Below, in pieces: positions 46,572-59,000 of a stretch of DNA of 64,000 nucleotides (position 1 is its first letter; each line of letters begins with the position of its first letter). This stretch comes from Rhyzopertha dominica. Taxonomy: Eukaryota > Arthropoda > Insecta > Coleoptera > Bostrichidae. Under the pieces are notes generated by a model. That model saw only the letters and a list, made by a program, of their open reading frames with translations, was not told where the DNA came from and did not search any database. Location: positions 2,046,001-2,110,000 of the forward strand of contig QCXZ01000086.1 in assembly GCA_025024175.1 (NCBI GenBank), given 5' to 3'. Position numbers and translations under genes: made by a program.

Positions 46572-46728
46572 TACATCCCTAATCCCATTCACCGATGTAC
46601 ATAGTCCTCGGCTGGCTGGGTATGTAACTCCTTGTTGGAATGGGCAGTCGTCCGTAGATCTGATTATACGGTGACTCTACGGCATCTGAATCTGGGGGGA
46701 AGAATTTTTTCGCTACCAAATCTACAGA

Positions 46729-49700
46729 CTAACTTTTCCTCTGTGGCCCAGGCTTCCAAGAACGTGGAATGACAGGCACCAGATACATCGGATTACTCAA
46801 ATCTGCTGAAAAAAGTTTGAAAGCTTCTGTCTGGGCCACCTGATTGTTCCTGGAAACCTGACGGCCAGTAATTTATGACAACGTACCTATTCCACTTTCG
46901 TAGCTTCTTGTGTGCCATACAGGGTGCTGGTGCAGGTGATGGGGGTGCAAATTATGCTGATGCATCATTGGTACAGGAGGAGGTTGCTGTTGTGCTACTG
47001 AGTACCTTTTTGAGGGCGTGGTTTCTTTTCCTTTGGATTTAGCTACAAAATTGGGAACTCTAGCGCGCAAGCCGCAGTAATAGGGATCATCTGTAAAAAT
47101 TAATTCTTGAAAATGGTCAGTCTATAAGGGGATGAGCGTTAGTACCGTATTTTTTATTGTCCTTTGATTTTTCTTTGCCCCTGGAGGAAGCGAATGGTTT
47201 CAGTCGGGGTTCCTCTTCGTGGTCGTCATAATCGGGCTACAAAAATTGCAGTTAGTGCGCTACTAATTTATTATTTTATGATTAGTTAAGTTCTTAATCA
47301 TTTGGAGTTTTTCGATACTGAAATAATAAATTTACATTCACATTTTTTGTTTAATTGCTTATTTTCCTAAAGCCTGTTGTGCCATTTCCTCATAATTTTG
47401 CTTTTTACGTTATTATTATATTATATTAATATTTCATCTATCTGTTATACGTAGATCGCGTCGAGAAACGAAACGATCTAAACTGCACCGATGAGATACC
47501 TTATAATAACAGCGAAATCTGTATGGTTGCGGTGTAGACAATATAACATAGATATCCATTTTTGATAGAAACAACCGACCAAATCATCAGAGAAGCCTGT
47601 TTGTATCATATTTTTAGCAAACTGGAATTTGTTCTATCGAACCAAATAGTAAAACATAAAAAAGTGATTTCTGCAGAAAAAAAATTGGACGATCTATTTC
47701 TTGTAGTTGTACCAGAATATGCAGATCATGAATACCCATCAAGTACCTTAGGTATATCGTGGGGGTACATGTTCTCCCTAGGCGGCAGCTTCGGTGGCTT
47801 CTCACTACGCTTCTGAGCATGCTGTTGACTTTGCAGCAGCAGTTGTTCCCTCGTGGCGGCTACGCTTCCGGGGCCAGCGAACCCAGAGCTGCCCGAGGAG
47901 CCGCTGCCGTTCCCTGCCACGCTGTATGGATCTTCGTCGGGAATCGGGATCCTCGGCCTGTTCTTGATGTCCATCATGCGCTGCNCGGGCGGCAGCTTCG
48001 ACTTGAGCATGTCCATGGCGACGACGTTGATGATCAGCACCCAGATGGGACACTCCAGGAGCTCGGCTTCGCTTTTCACGAAAGCTATGGCGCTGAGGCA
48101 CTGGCATTCCAACCTCCGCCGGTCTGGATAGGCACGACGAAGTTCGCGGTTCACGTTCGATTGGAACTTCTTCATGTCGAAGAGCTGGGTCGTAGAAGGT
48201 TGTAGTGAGTGAAATGAGATTGGAAATTATGGATAAACGAACCTTTGCTGGCTTTTCTGGTTCCAGGGCGCATCCGGGAAGCTTGAGGATCTCACTGCCG
48301 ATCGCGTTCTCGTCGTCCTGACCCGTGCTCTTGATGTAGACGTTGCACTTGGATACCCGTTTGATGAGGATGTTTCCGGCGTCGTCCATTTTTATTTTCA
48401 CACCCTGCAAATTAATAGCTCAAAATGTATAAAGACAACAAGGCGCAAAATTCCATCAAATCTATTCTTTTTATCTTGTAGAGGCAAATGAAATATGAAT
48501 TGCTTATTGTTCTTTGGTTTTATTACAAACACTGAACATTCTCTAGTGTTTTTTGCTGTTATTATCTGGTAACTATTGTATTTTCATAATTCATCTGGTT
48601 AACACAGTGCCTCTTGGAATAGCGTTTACCTTAGTGCGATAAAACTCTCGTTCTCTTCAGTATTCGTGAAAAAAATACCTCACAACACCGACTTACAACA
48701 CAAATTGAACGTTCTTTCAAATTCTTTTGAACGTAGCTCACCGAAAGTTACAGTTATTTTTGTTTGATTTTTTTAAGCTTAAATTTGTTATCCTGCAATC
48801 TAACTTGGACAATTTCCAAAGCGAACCCTGTATCCAGCAACCAACCGAGACCGATATTAAACTTGACCAAATTGGAGGTGCAAAATTTTTTCGCTGAAGC
48901 TGTTTTCGATGAATCCGTTTTAGAGTTCAAAACTCTAGACACCGATGTATTTTTAGCTCCTGAATACAAAAATGTCATCAAAAAATGAGCTAGGACGTTC
49001 GATTTTCTGCTCCATTACTCCATGTAAGTTTGGCTTTATTTACATAGATAAAATGAATACCTTGGTTACGAAACTGATTCAAATTACAACCCAAAATAAC
49101 AGGAAAATGATCACTTACTGCACTGCTATAAGTAGTAAACGAGTTTTGAGAAAGCTTGCTTTTAACCAAATGTNATCCATGCATGTCTAAGATTGCACTT
49201 CTATTCTGGTACTTTGATTAATGTAGGAGTGGTAGCCATTGCTGGTCAATGTATTTATTTTAAACAGTCAAGAACTACATTGTAATTTGTACTGGAAGAC
49301 CTAGATATTAAATTAAGTACTACCCTTGAATTGAGTTCAGTTCTCCATGCCATTCACTGTAGAATTCTATTATTTCTCACTTAATAAACTTTTGTTTAGA
49401 TTACACTCATTGCAGTAGTGCTTGTAATCTAGATATTGCCATGTTTCATAGATAATTGTAACATCAAACATATTGTGATACACATGAATTAGAGACTGGA
49501 GTTCTTAGACTTACACTAACATTCTTCTAACATCTGAAACTCTGTAAAATTTTCTCAGTCCCTTGTTTTTGGTTACAGTCGATAAGTATATTGAAAATAT
49601 CTGAGCGAAATCATGAAGAGGTAGAAGGAAGGAACTAATGAGCAAGAGAAAAATAGAATAAGTACCCAGACATTTTCTAGGGTAAGTTGAAGAACTAAAG

Positions 49701-52700
49701 TCGNGCTTTGTACTCACGTGTCCTATGTGCCTCTTGTACTCCTCGGTTTTCTGGTCTCGCATTGGATTGTCAAAGCCACAAAGCCCGATCCTGGAACAAT
49801 TACAATGTAAGAAAGAGGAACAGTAAGCAGACGGTGGGTCACTTTACATCCTTGACAGCAGTAATCGCTTGTATTGTATGCCGGGTATCAGGTTGAACAT
49901 AAACAATAAACGATATGTCGACGTTATGTACGCTGTGACAGCGCTGGTTTCGTTACAAATTGTTCCTGTCCACGGCGTGGCTATGGCGCCGCTTCAATAG
50001 GGGATGCACTTGCTCCCATTGTTCAAACGGTTGTTTATGACGGCGTATAACAATGACCTCATTGTTATATTTAAAAGTGATTTTCTAATTTGCCAATGCG
50101 GTAAAGTAAGTAAAGTAGCTAAATTTAAGCCCTTAGATCTTTACTAGTCTCATTTGTTAATATGAAAAACCCTTGCCACAACAGTTTAGAAGAACTAAAT
50201 ACGTATTTCGGCATCTAAGCTGCAATCTTTCCGAAAAAATGATCTTTAATATTAGTAAATTATACGACTATTTGGATTCTAAAAGTGCTAACATAGCGAT
50301 CCATCGACTATTTTTCTTCTCACGTGGCAGTTCTTTTAAACACGAGGTATGGTTTAGATGGGTGCGGTGTTCGCCGCGATGGAGTTCTCCGCTGTTAACA
50401 CAAATTTATTTGGACATGCCAGGCTGGCTGGACACCTTTGCAATTACGCAAGGTCGTCTGGTCTGCGTAAGACGGATTTTTTTGCCAAGCTGCCGCAGCG
50501 AAAGTGCCAAAGCATCCCCGCAGCTTGCGAACATTTACCTCTCAAACGATGTCGATGGCACACTCGAACCTAGCAGGAAGGTAATGGGGGTGAATGCCGG
50601 TGTATACAGCGAATATTGCATATGTTTTCTTTTCCTTCCGATCACTTTCGTTCTTCGGGAACGACAAACTTTCTATTTGTTGTGTCATTATATTTCGAAT
50701 ACGCCGTTCAAATATATTGGGAGTATGACGAATTCTATTACGAGGTGGTGTTTCGCAAGTTAACCACATTTTCTATTGGAGTATTATATATAGGCGAGAC
50801 ATGGTGCAACGCCAAACTTATCGCCTAAAATATTAATTTGTGTAACTTATACTACTGATAGATGGTACTTAAAATCTAGTGACTAGGTCGATAAGTAATT
50901 TTGCATAATATAAAATAATGTACAAACAGGAATATCGTGAAGCTGCATACGGTTCAGCTCGATTCTTCAATGCTGTTCAAAAATGTATGGATCTTTAGCC
51001 AGAGCGTTTGTTTAAAAAATTCCATGGAGAAGCAAATATATCTAACGAAAACCTTTGGTTACAAGTATTACGAAAAATTGGAATACTTTAACAATATTTA
51101 TTTAATTGTTATAAACTACGGGTATACCGAAAGCTGCTAGTAGTATTTTTATTTCGAATGGAAGATATTTATTATTCATTCTATGTGCAAAACCTGGACT
51201 CTAACGGGAGTCCTTCAATGTCACCATAACTGTAGATCATACTGGTCCTTTCTTCTTTCAGAAGTTTGGCAGAATAATAAAATAAATATAACAGTATAAT
51301 AGCCAGTACAACAAGATCTGTTAAAATTATTTATATGTGTAAGAATAAAATAGAAATAGATAACAGTATTTGTATACATTTACATATACATTTGTGCATT
51401 AGGTGATATACTTGAAAGATTCAAAGGGCAAGCTAAATAATGAACAAAACGCTGTGTTTGATGAAGATCTCACTTTGGCACTTGTTGGCTGTTAAAAAGA
51501 GACTTTATAATTCATGACACCACTGATTGAATAATATGTCTTTTAGTTTTGCACCCCCGCACTTTGTCTAACCTGTTTTAATTGCATAAAATGCTATGTA
51601 TCACAGAAAAGTTTAAATTGTGTAGTACAAAATCTCCTTAAATAAAATGTCTTTATATTTGTATCCATTAGCAGTATAAAGTTTGCAACTTCTACAACTT
51701 CTTTTCTGCATCATTCACCATTGCTTATTAAATCAGCTACTACATAACGATTCGTACTAATATGTCACATGTATTTTTCAAAATGTAATCCATGAAGGAA
51801 AGTGGCTAGTGTTAGTTCAAAACAAAAGAAGACTTCTCAGAGATAATGTACATAGAGCTTCATATCATTATGTTAAGGTCCATAGAATAATATTATTGCT
51901 GCAACCATAACTTTTTGTTCAAATTTTGTTGGTATTCTGTTTGCTTAACTCAACAAGTCGATCTGTTCAGCTCAATCCTGTACCACGCGATCGTTTGTGT
52001 ACACATACCGTAGAAAATAGGAATCCTTGCGTCTTTGTTAGCGATTGGGTGTGGAACATTAGATAAGAGCAAGCCAATGTCACCATCGAGCTGGGCAAGG
52101 TCGTCTAGATCCGCGCGCAAGCCTAAGAAATCGTTTACCAGCTCAGAATATAAATATTAAACCCCAACAAAGACCGGGTCTGCCTGATCGATGGTCCTCA
52201 TTTCGACAAAGGTGCAGGTGGTTGACATTAATGGCAAGTAAAAATGCCCGCTGTAGGTTCATCATCGATTCGCCATCATAAATAACAATTGGGAGCAGAC
52301 GTCTTCGAATTGGTCACGAACTAGCTGGAGTTGCAGGAGTTGCCAAAAAACAAAAGAAAGAAAATCGTGATGGTGATAAAGAATTTTGCATAGTAGATAA
52401 TAATGATTGAATAATCCGAATCTTTCTGGATGTTTTTCGTCCCATCATAGCAGCCACGTAGCTAGAATAAAGCAGGAATACAAGCAATGAAAAATACAGA
52501 AGGAAGTAAAGAAAGATATAAGAAGAAAATAAGAATTGGTAAACGATTATCCATCAAGAAAAACGCGAATATTGGGAAATAAAAGTAAGAAAGATAGAGA
52601 ACAGAACTGTTAACAAAGAAGGAAGAAACTTTTACCAAGACAGCAATATATAACAAAGAAAGAAACATCTAGAGAAGGTAAGAATGGTAAGGGGATGAAA

Positions 52701-55700
52701 ACGGCTATGAGATAAAATATCAAAACTGATAACAAGAAGTTGGAAGAAGGAGGAAATGCCAGAAACATTTTAGGCCCGAGGGCCTAAACGGCCCTTTTTG
52801 TGGTAGATACGACAATGATTCCTCAGAGTGGGCAATGAACGGCGAATTCGTTTCAAGTAAGCCAACTTTAGAAAAATTGCCGTGAAGGAGTAGCTCTGAA
52901 TTAAGACACACGCGTTCAAAGAAGTATGCTGTTTAGGGATTAGAATCTCAGCCGAAAAGTAGCATTTGTTATTGAGTGCGATTTTAATAGCCCGCACTTT
53001 CGCAAAAGGTGAAAATGCGTTGTAAAGGTCGTCGCATAGGTTAGCATTTTGGCTATAAGCGGACTTTCATTCGATGAGTTCGCATAACGCAATGCTTGTG
53101 AGAAGATTTTTGACCGCAATTAGTACCATCTCACAATTACAGTGAACGTCAGCATGTGTAACTCGCATTAGAGAAAGTCAGCAGCAGCACACAGGCGACC
53201 GTTTCGTGATTTACTATCGATGGAGATACAGTTACAAGATTAGTTGAGTGTATACGCTGAAGTTGTCGCTAAATAATAAGAATATAACGCGATTGCAAAA
53301 CTAACGACCTAGACCAGGCTACACGACCAGATACCTTTCTATTTCTACCGGCCCGTGTCTCTTATGCAAGGACCAACAGCAGCTCACTAGAAAAAAGGCT
53401 GACAATTGCCCTGTATTTAAATGGTCTCTTTAAATGCACCGCCTTGCGCGAGTTGCTTTACTGCCGAGAATTACGGCAATACGGGGTTTCCGAAGACAAA
53501 GATGCAGACTGCTGAATAACTAACAAAAAAGCATTAGCAGCTAGATGATACATTCGAAGATCGCCAGAGTATTTAGTTTCGTCTTCATGATTATGGCGTT
53601 ATATTTGTTAAACGCCTTGTCAGGTACAGTGGATCATCTGAATAAAAAAAATGTGAGAGCAATTCGAGATTAATGCTGTTAAACAATACATGATAAGAAA
53701 TAATCTTCGGTTCTTCGGGATGCTGAAATGGAAAGATCACATCATATCACATGTTGACAGCTTTATGTTTAATGATGACAACCACATATTGCCTCAGTTT
53801 CAATCAGGGCTCCGTAGAGGGTTCATGTAGTTGAAAGACAGCACTTATGGAAGTGATGCTAAAATCACTAGCTCAGAAGAAAGTGGATCTGTTTATACTG
53901 CTTTACTTCTCTAAAGCATTTGGCACCCTGAATCATAACATAACAGTAATACGTTTATTACTGGTTACTTTGCACTATTACTACTTCATGGTATCTGCTA
54001 CAAAGCTGATTAAGAGTTACCTCAGTGCGTTTGCGTGGGTAATCAGATCAGTACACCGACGACACTTAACTGTTATTGCTTTTTTTTCAAGGAGAAAATT
54101 AATAAAGATATGATGTGTTTCTCTGATAATGCGAACAATCTCGAGCTCGTATTGAACTTTAATAAATCTAACATCATTCTTTTCGTGTTAAAATTTCCTA
54201 TAGAAAACACTCGTCTGCTGATTCTACAATCAACTCGTGACGATTCGGCCTGCAGCCTTTGGGCACTTAAAAGTTGCTGAATTTAGTGTGCACGTACCAT
54301 CGAAGTCGAACCATGTCCAACACCTCCATGACTATTGAATCACCACAGGCAAATCTTGTCTTATCTATGCAAAGCATATAAATCTAGATCAGTAAACGTA
54401 CATCCACGCTTGAGCCGTGTACCTACACGGCAATCCAGCTTTGGCTGTAAATCTCCTGCGGATGCGCAATTTTTTCCTGCCCACGGGTTCCTGCAGGCGT
54501 CCAGGAACGCCAGTCATGGATTTTCATGCTTTTTATGGACTACCCGCTTACTTTTCAGCTAAACAGTTAGAATTGTCGGCCTCAATGATACACATGTTTG
54601 CCGTACTAAAAATGTTAGCAATTTTACGTAAAACTGTCCCGCTTTGTATAATAAAGGAAACGAAATAATCTCACAGCAAAATGTACAANAACTTCTTTTA
54701 TGATTTCCATTTGTTGTAAAATTAATAGCAGCTGTGTGTATCAAAGGTTGAATTTAGATGTAGTCAATACTGGTGCGATCTGCGGCAGGCATAGAAAGGA
54801 TTTGTTCTCATTCAAGATCGTCAGATCCAAAAAATCAATCAATAAGATTTAGGTTCTTGAAACTTATTTCGATAAGAACTATCAATGAGAACACGAGTGA
54901 TAACTGCGCAATAAATCCAGCGTTTCACAAGACTTCTCTCTTCTGAGTATACCCAATTTATGTAAATGCACGATGATACTATTCGACAACCTGTTACCAG
55001 AACAGTTAATGAGCACCTTCACCCAGTTAAAATTAAATTTCACTTCTCCAGCTGGCACGGGACCTAAATTATCTACGGATGTGTATGAATTATCTCTCCA
55101 ACGGTCAGATCGTTCCGAACCTGAACCTGATATGCAATTGCCCACGAAGAACTGCATAGTCTACTTATAATTACGCAGAGTATTGATGCGTGCTATATTT
55201 TCTTATTGTGCTGAGGCAAATTCGGGTCACTACAAATGTTGTCGGCCTTAACTTGGTAGACATAGTAGAAATTTGTTGTATCCATTCATTAATCAAACTA
55301 AATGTCAGATTTTAATGCTTCAGTTGAAATATTTTATAGGTAAATGGGACCTTCATTCACGTGTGATGTACGTAGGTAAAATTAGTCACCAAAATAGTTG
55401 TTAACAAATGATACGTAATATTGTTTGGGTCAATAGTTACGGCTATAACAATTTTGTGGATCATCATTGGGATCCTGGGATCCTAAGCTACCTAAGGTTG
55501 AGACAAAAAAAAATAATTTGGAAATATTAACTGAAACTGGACCAATAAACTTAAGCGAATGCCAATCTTTTCTTTTTGATGTGAAACAATAGTATTAAAG
55601 AACTTATTCTGAAGTTTTTCAGTCGTAATAATATATTTCTTATCCATTTTAGTTGCTCTGGGTAAAAATATTTTTTGCAGAGTTGCAGCTAGCAAGAGTT

Positions 55701-56025
55701 TATTACAAAACCGCATGTTTTTGCAAGGATGAATAAAGGACTCGCACGCGGAGGTATTCGGTAAAAGTGTACAGACAGGATATACGCACGAGGTACTACG
55801 ATGATGTAGCATTCCTAATACGTCTCCCTTTATCTGAAATTGAATGCGGATTGTGATCTTGACTTACCGGAAGCCATCGAAGCCGTCATCGGAACCGTTG
55901 ATGGTCAAGACAGGAGCCCTAGCGTACGCCTTCGCGACCCTTCTGTTCCTCTCGAGGACGATGACTTTGGACCAAATCTCGTCGTCTATCTGGTTCCACT
56001 TGTCCAGCACCTCCTGAATGTGATC
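46729..56025 (-). CDS. exp: MH2-only Smad-like protein of the expansion/rebuf type (5' partial)
   Basis: Seven exons in phase: 56025-55868, 49790-49718, 48404-48243, 48184-47747, 47236-47146, 47090-46887, 46805-46729, giving 400 residues plus an unseen N-terminus (no ATG in the first exon; a TAA sits just upstream in frame, so it begins at the ttccag acceptor). The MH2-like fold is visible: NQIDDEIWSKVIVLERNRR, GFDNPMRDQKTEEYKRHIGH, GVKIKMDDAGNILIKRVSK, CNVYI, then ILKLPGCAL where Smads have CKIPPGCSLKIF, and FVKSEAELLECPIWVLI. There is no DNA-binding MH1. Drosophila expansion and rebuf control timed chitin deposition in tracheal cells. The C-terminal half is disordered, with PPKLPPREN, a PPPVPMM stretch and a His-rich run (HNLHPHHLHQHP). 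The donor after 48243 (GTTCGT) is weak. One N falls in exon 4. The 6 kb intron holds a dead retroelement. Confidence 0.82.
49791..55867 (-). other. 6 kb intron of the MH2-only gene
   Basis: It holds a decayed reverse transcriptase near 53.7-54.2 kb and otherwise no gene. A GC-richer island at about 50350-50590 has open frames on both strands but no family match and no ATG start for the longest one; it might be a regulatory element. A hairpin AGGCCCGAGGGCCT occurs near 52770. Confidence 0.5.
53745..54200 (+). mobile_element. Decayed non-LTR reverse transcriptase (jockey/I-like)
   Basis: Broken frames spell HVDSFMFNDDNHILPQFQSG followed by LRRGF (compare the LP-FQSGFR-G of LINE reverse transcriptases), then TALMEVML, then VDLFILLYFSKAFGTLNHNI, the D-SKAFDTVNH motif with its first catalytic Asp replaced. 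Several stops and frame changes separate the pieces. It is inserted in an intron of the MH2-only gene, on the opposite strand. Confidence 0.6.
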
Positions 56026-59000
56026 CTGGAATGAGGAATCCGCCAATTAGTTCCCCGCCAATGCACGACGACATGCTCTGTTTTATGTTAACATATAAAA
56101 CCGTAATGGCAGTTGGAATAAGGTAATTGCGTGTGTATCGAAGTGGATACGCGGATAACCTGTTCACCATATATTATCCTAAGCGAAGTATGACAGGATA
56201 ATATGTCCAGTCCGGTTCAACTAGCAGTAGAATGGCATAATGACCGTTTAACTGTATCGCTAAGTGTGTTAGTGGTGTTGGTGGTCGGCTTTTGCAGAAC
56301 ACCACTGAACATCACGAGTACACTTCACATATGATCGACATTTATTTGCTGGACGCACGTGGCCGATTTAATCAAATATTGGCCGCCTTAACATGGTCCT
56401 CTGTTGAACGTCTACAAGAAATCGTGTGGATTTAGCGGTCAACCAAAAATTTTCAAAGATAAATATTGATCGAGAACCGTTTTTATATTTTTAATGTAGT
56501 TTGTAGTATATTGTGTGGATTCAGGATCGTTGCCAGAGTTACTACTGACTTAGGTAAACTATTCATGTATGAATTATCTCTATTGTACGTGCTTACAAGT
56601 ATCTTTATGCCACCTTTTTGGAATAGCTTGCATTTAGTACGCAACCTGTTCATAGTCACCTGCATGAGTCTTTATCATTTATTATAGGTAGATCCTACCT
56701 TTGCTTCTAAAACGTATCTTATATATTGAGGAGAAGTTGGGTATGTTTCAGTATTTTTCGACTGTAAACCATGAGCCTACTATTCTATCTTTTCGCAAGA
56801 GAAATGGACCTAAAAATTGTTATAACTGAATATTTACTATATACTCTGTGGTACTAATCATGAAACAAATCATAAAAGCTATATATAAAAATACCTGCAA
56901 CATTTAAACCGTAAACAATTGGACGATTTGTGATATTTCGATTTGAAATTAGCCACTTTTCCATTTTGTGTATAATTAAATAATTATTTTATATTCTGCA
57001 CTGGACTTATAAAACCTGTAGGTACACCAGGAAAGCTCAAACACAGGCAGTTGAACAATTTGCCACTATTAGCACAAACCTACTAATTCGATACCGTTAT
57101 TGTCAACGCTGGCAGGGATTTAAAGGTAGGATGAGAGGATGCTGGCGACCACACGCAAACTTAACGAGTATGGATGAAACCAAACTTAGTCATTCAATAC
57201 AAAACGCCCACGTTTCCTCTTGGTTTCAGTAGCAGTCCGAGGTAGTAATTTGTTATAATACGAATCTTCGCGCATCTCGTCCAGTTGCGTTTATGTGGCC
57301 ATTGTTCGGGTGCGAATTTTCCCATTGCAAGAAACCCCGTGTACATTTCGAAAGCAGCTTTACATATAATCTGCTATTTAAAGTGAAAACGAAAAAAAGT
57401 TGGGTACTTTTTGTTCTGCAACTTCTAAAAACGGCTAGGTGCGGTCGCTAACAGGTGAAAGCTCCTCCAGCGAGTGGAACCGTGGCCAATCATTTTATAT
57501 TGTTGTTATCCTAAGTGCAAATTGTCACTGTTATAATGTGTCAAGTCATTTGTTACGTTGGGAATATTTTTTTCGAAGGCGGGGTCGGAACATCCACATG
57601 CGGAGCACAGGGGGTTAATAGGGTCTGTGAATGTATTAGCAAAGAAATAATATAACAAGTCTTAATAAAATTTTAAAAAATTCTATCCAATCTTCCTTCA
57701 AAGGAAAACAAAACAATTCAAGCGAAATATGAATAATTAATAGACGACCAGGCTTGTACAGAAAGTCCAGAAAGTCGTCAGTTTTCAGAAGAGAAACATG
57801 TTTATTTATCCAAGCACACGATCTCCACAAAACCCGACAATATATTTATCACCGGGATGATCCACGGGTTATTATACTAAAACGTTTAGCGCAGGTACGA
57901 CCCCGTGGACCTTGTTCTTCTGTTTTGATGCAGCAGATAGCAGGCCGGAGAATGCACCAACACTTACACAGCAATATATTGTAACAACCGCGGGACTACC
58001 ACGCCACAATAAATACAAAATAATTTTACATTCTGCCCACATACGGTTGCATAATCACGAAGTTTATCAACGTGGACGCATGTAAGTCTACCATGTAGGT
58101 CATAAATACGATGGAAAAGGGTTTATCGCTACGGCGATTTGTGTTTAAGGATATAATTGTTTGTGTAGCGAGGACGTGATACAACAACCTTTGTCTTCAC
58201 CTTTGCCATGAAGTCTTCGCAATTCTCCCAGTTCCTCAAGTATAACCGCTCTTAAAAAACAAATTTGTTGCAAAATTTTATGTTTATGGCAGTTCGTATG
58301 TGTGTATTGTACAAATGCAGTAGACGCTAGTAATTTTCTTTAGACGTTTCTTCTGCTAATGTGCCAGACATCTTCAGAGGGACAAGACATCGAATCTTCC
58401 GCATCAGTTTTGGAATGTCCATAGATATCTGCGTAAACTGCCAAAATGATCGAATTGCGCATTAGAAGTTTTCCATGCCCTCGCGAATTCAACAGATGGT
58501 TTTACAACATCGAACTTTTGTTATGCTTTGTGGGTCCTGTCTCGCTTCTTTGCATAATATTTCATTATTTGCTCTAACAGCGAAGTTTATTAGGCTCTTT
58601 CTTGGAAGAGAATGGCCAGCTGCATTTAATAATCGTTTGTTATGGAGTTTTTCAAGCACAATAAAAATCACTAATCCGTGGAGCCGAAAACATTCGCGAA
58701 AGTTCGGTCCTCTCTGTAACAAATTAGACGTTGCGGTCAAGTCAAAATGTCAATAACCAATAAGGGGGCAATAGTCTTATTTGCAAGGTAAGGAACGAGT
58801 TTCGGAACACCGTTTGCTCAAATCCAACGACAAACAGTTTGACATTACATCGGCCCTTGCGTTCAAGCGACGTGTGAATTGAACGAAAGAAGATGGTGAG
58901 ACCAGGTTGCGTCAGCGTCGGTATGACACAACGCTAATATTTTAGGAAACCATAACGAAACGAGTACAGTACCCCGAGAATGCCAAGGTTCCATGAACGG

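Noticed and set aside
50173..50763. Longest open frame in the 49-56 kb region (196 codons, plus)
   Set aside because: It begins at TTG rather than ATG, has no family resemblance, no splice context, and a composition that changes along its length. It lies in an intron of the MH2-only gene.
54973..55170. Open frames on both strands near 55 kb
   Set aside because: Looked like a spliced exon at first, but no donor/acceptor pair fits either neighbour in phase and no family is recognised.
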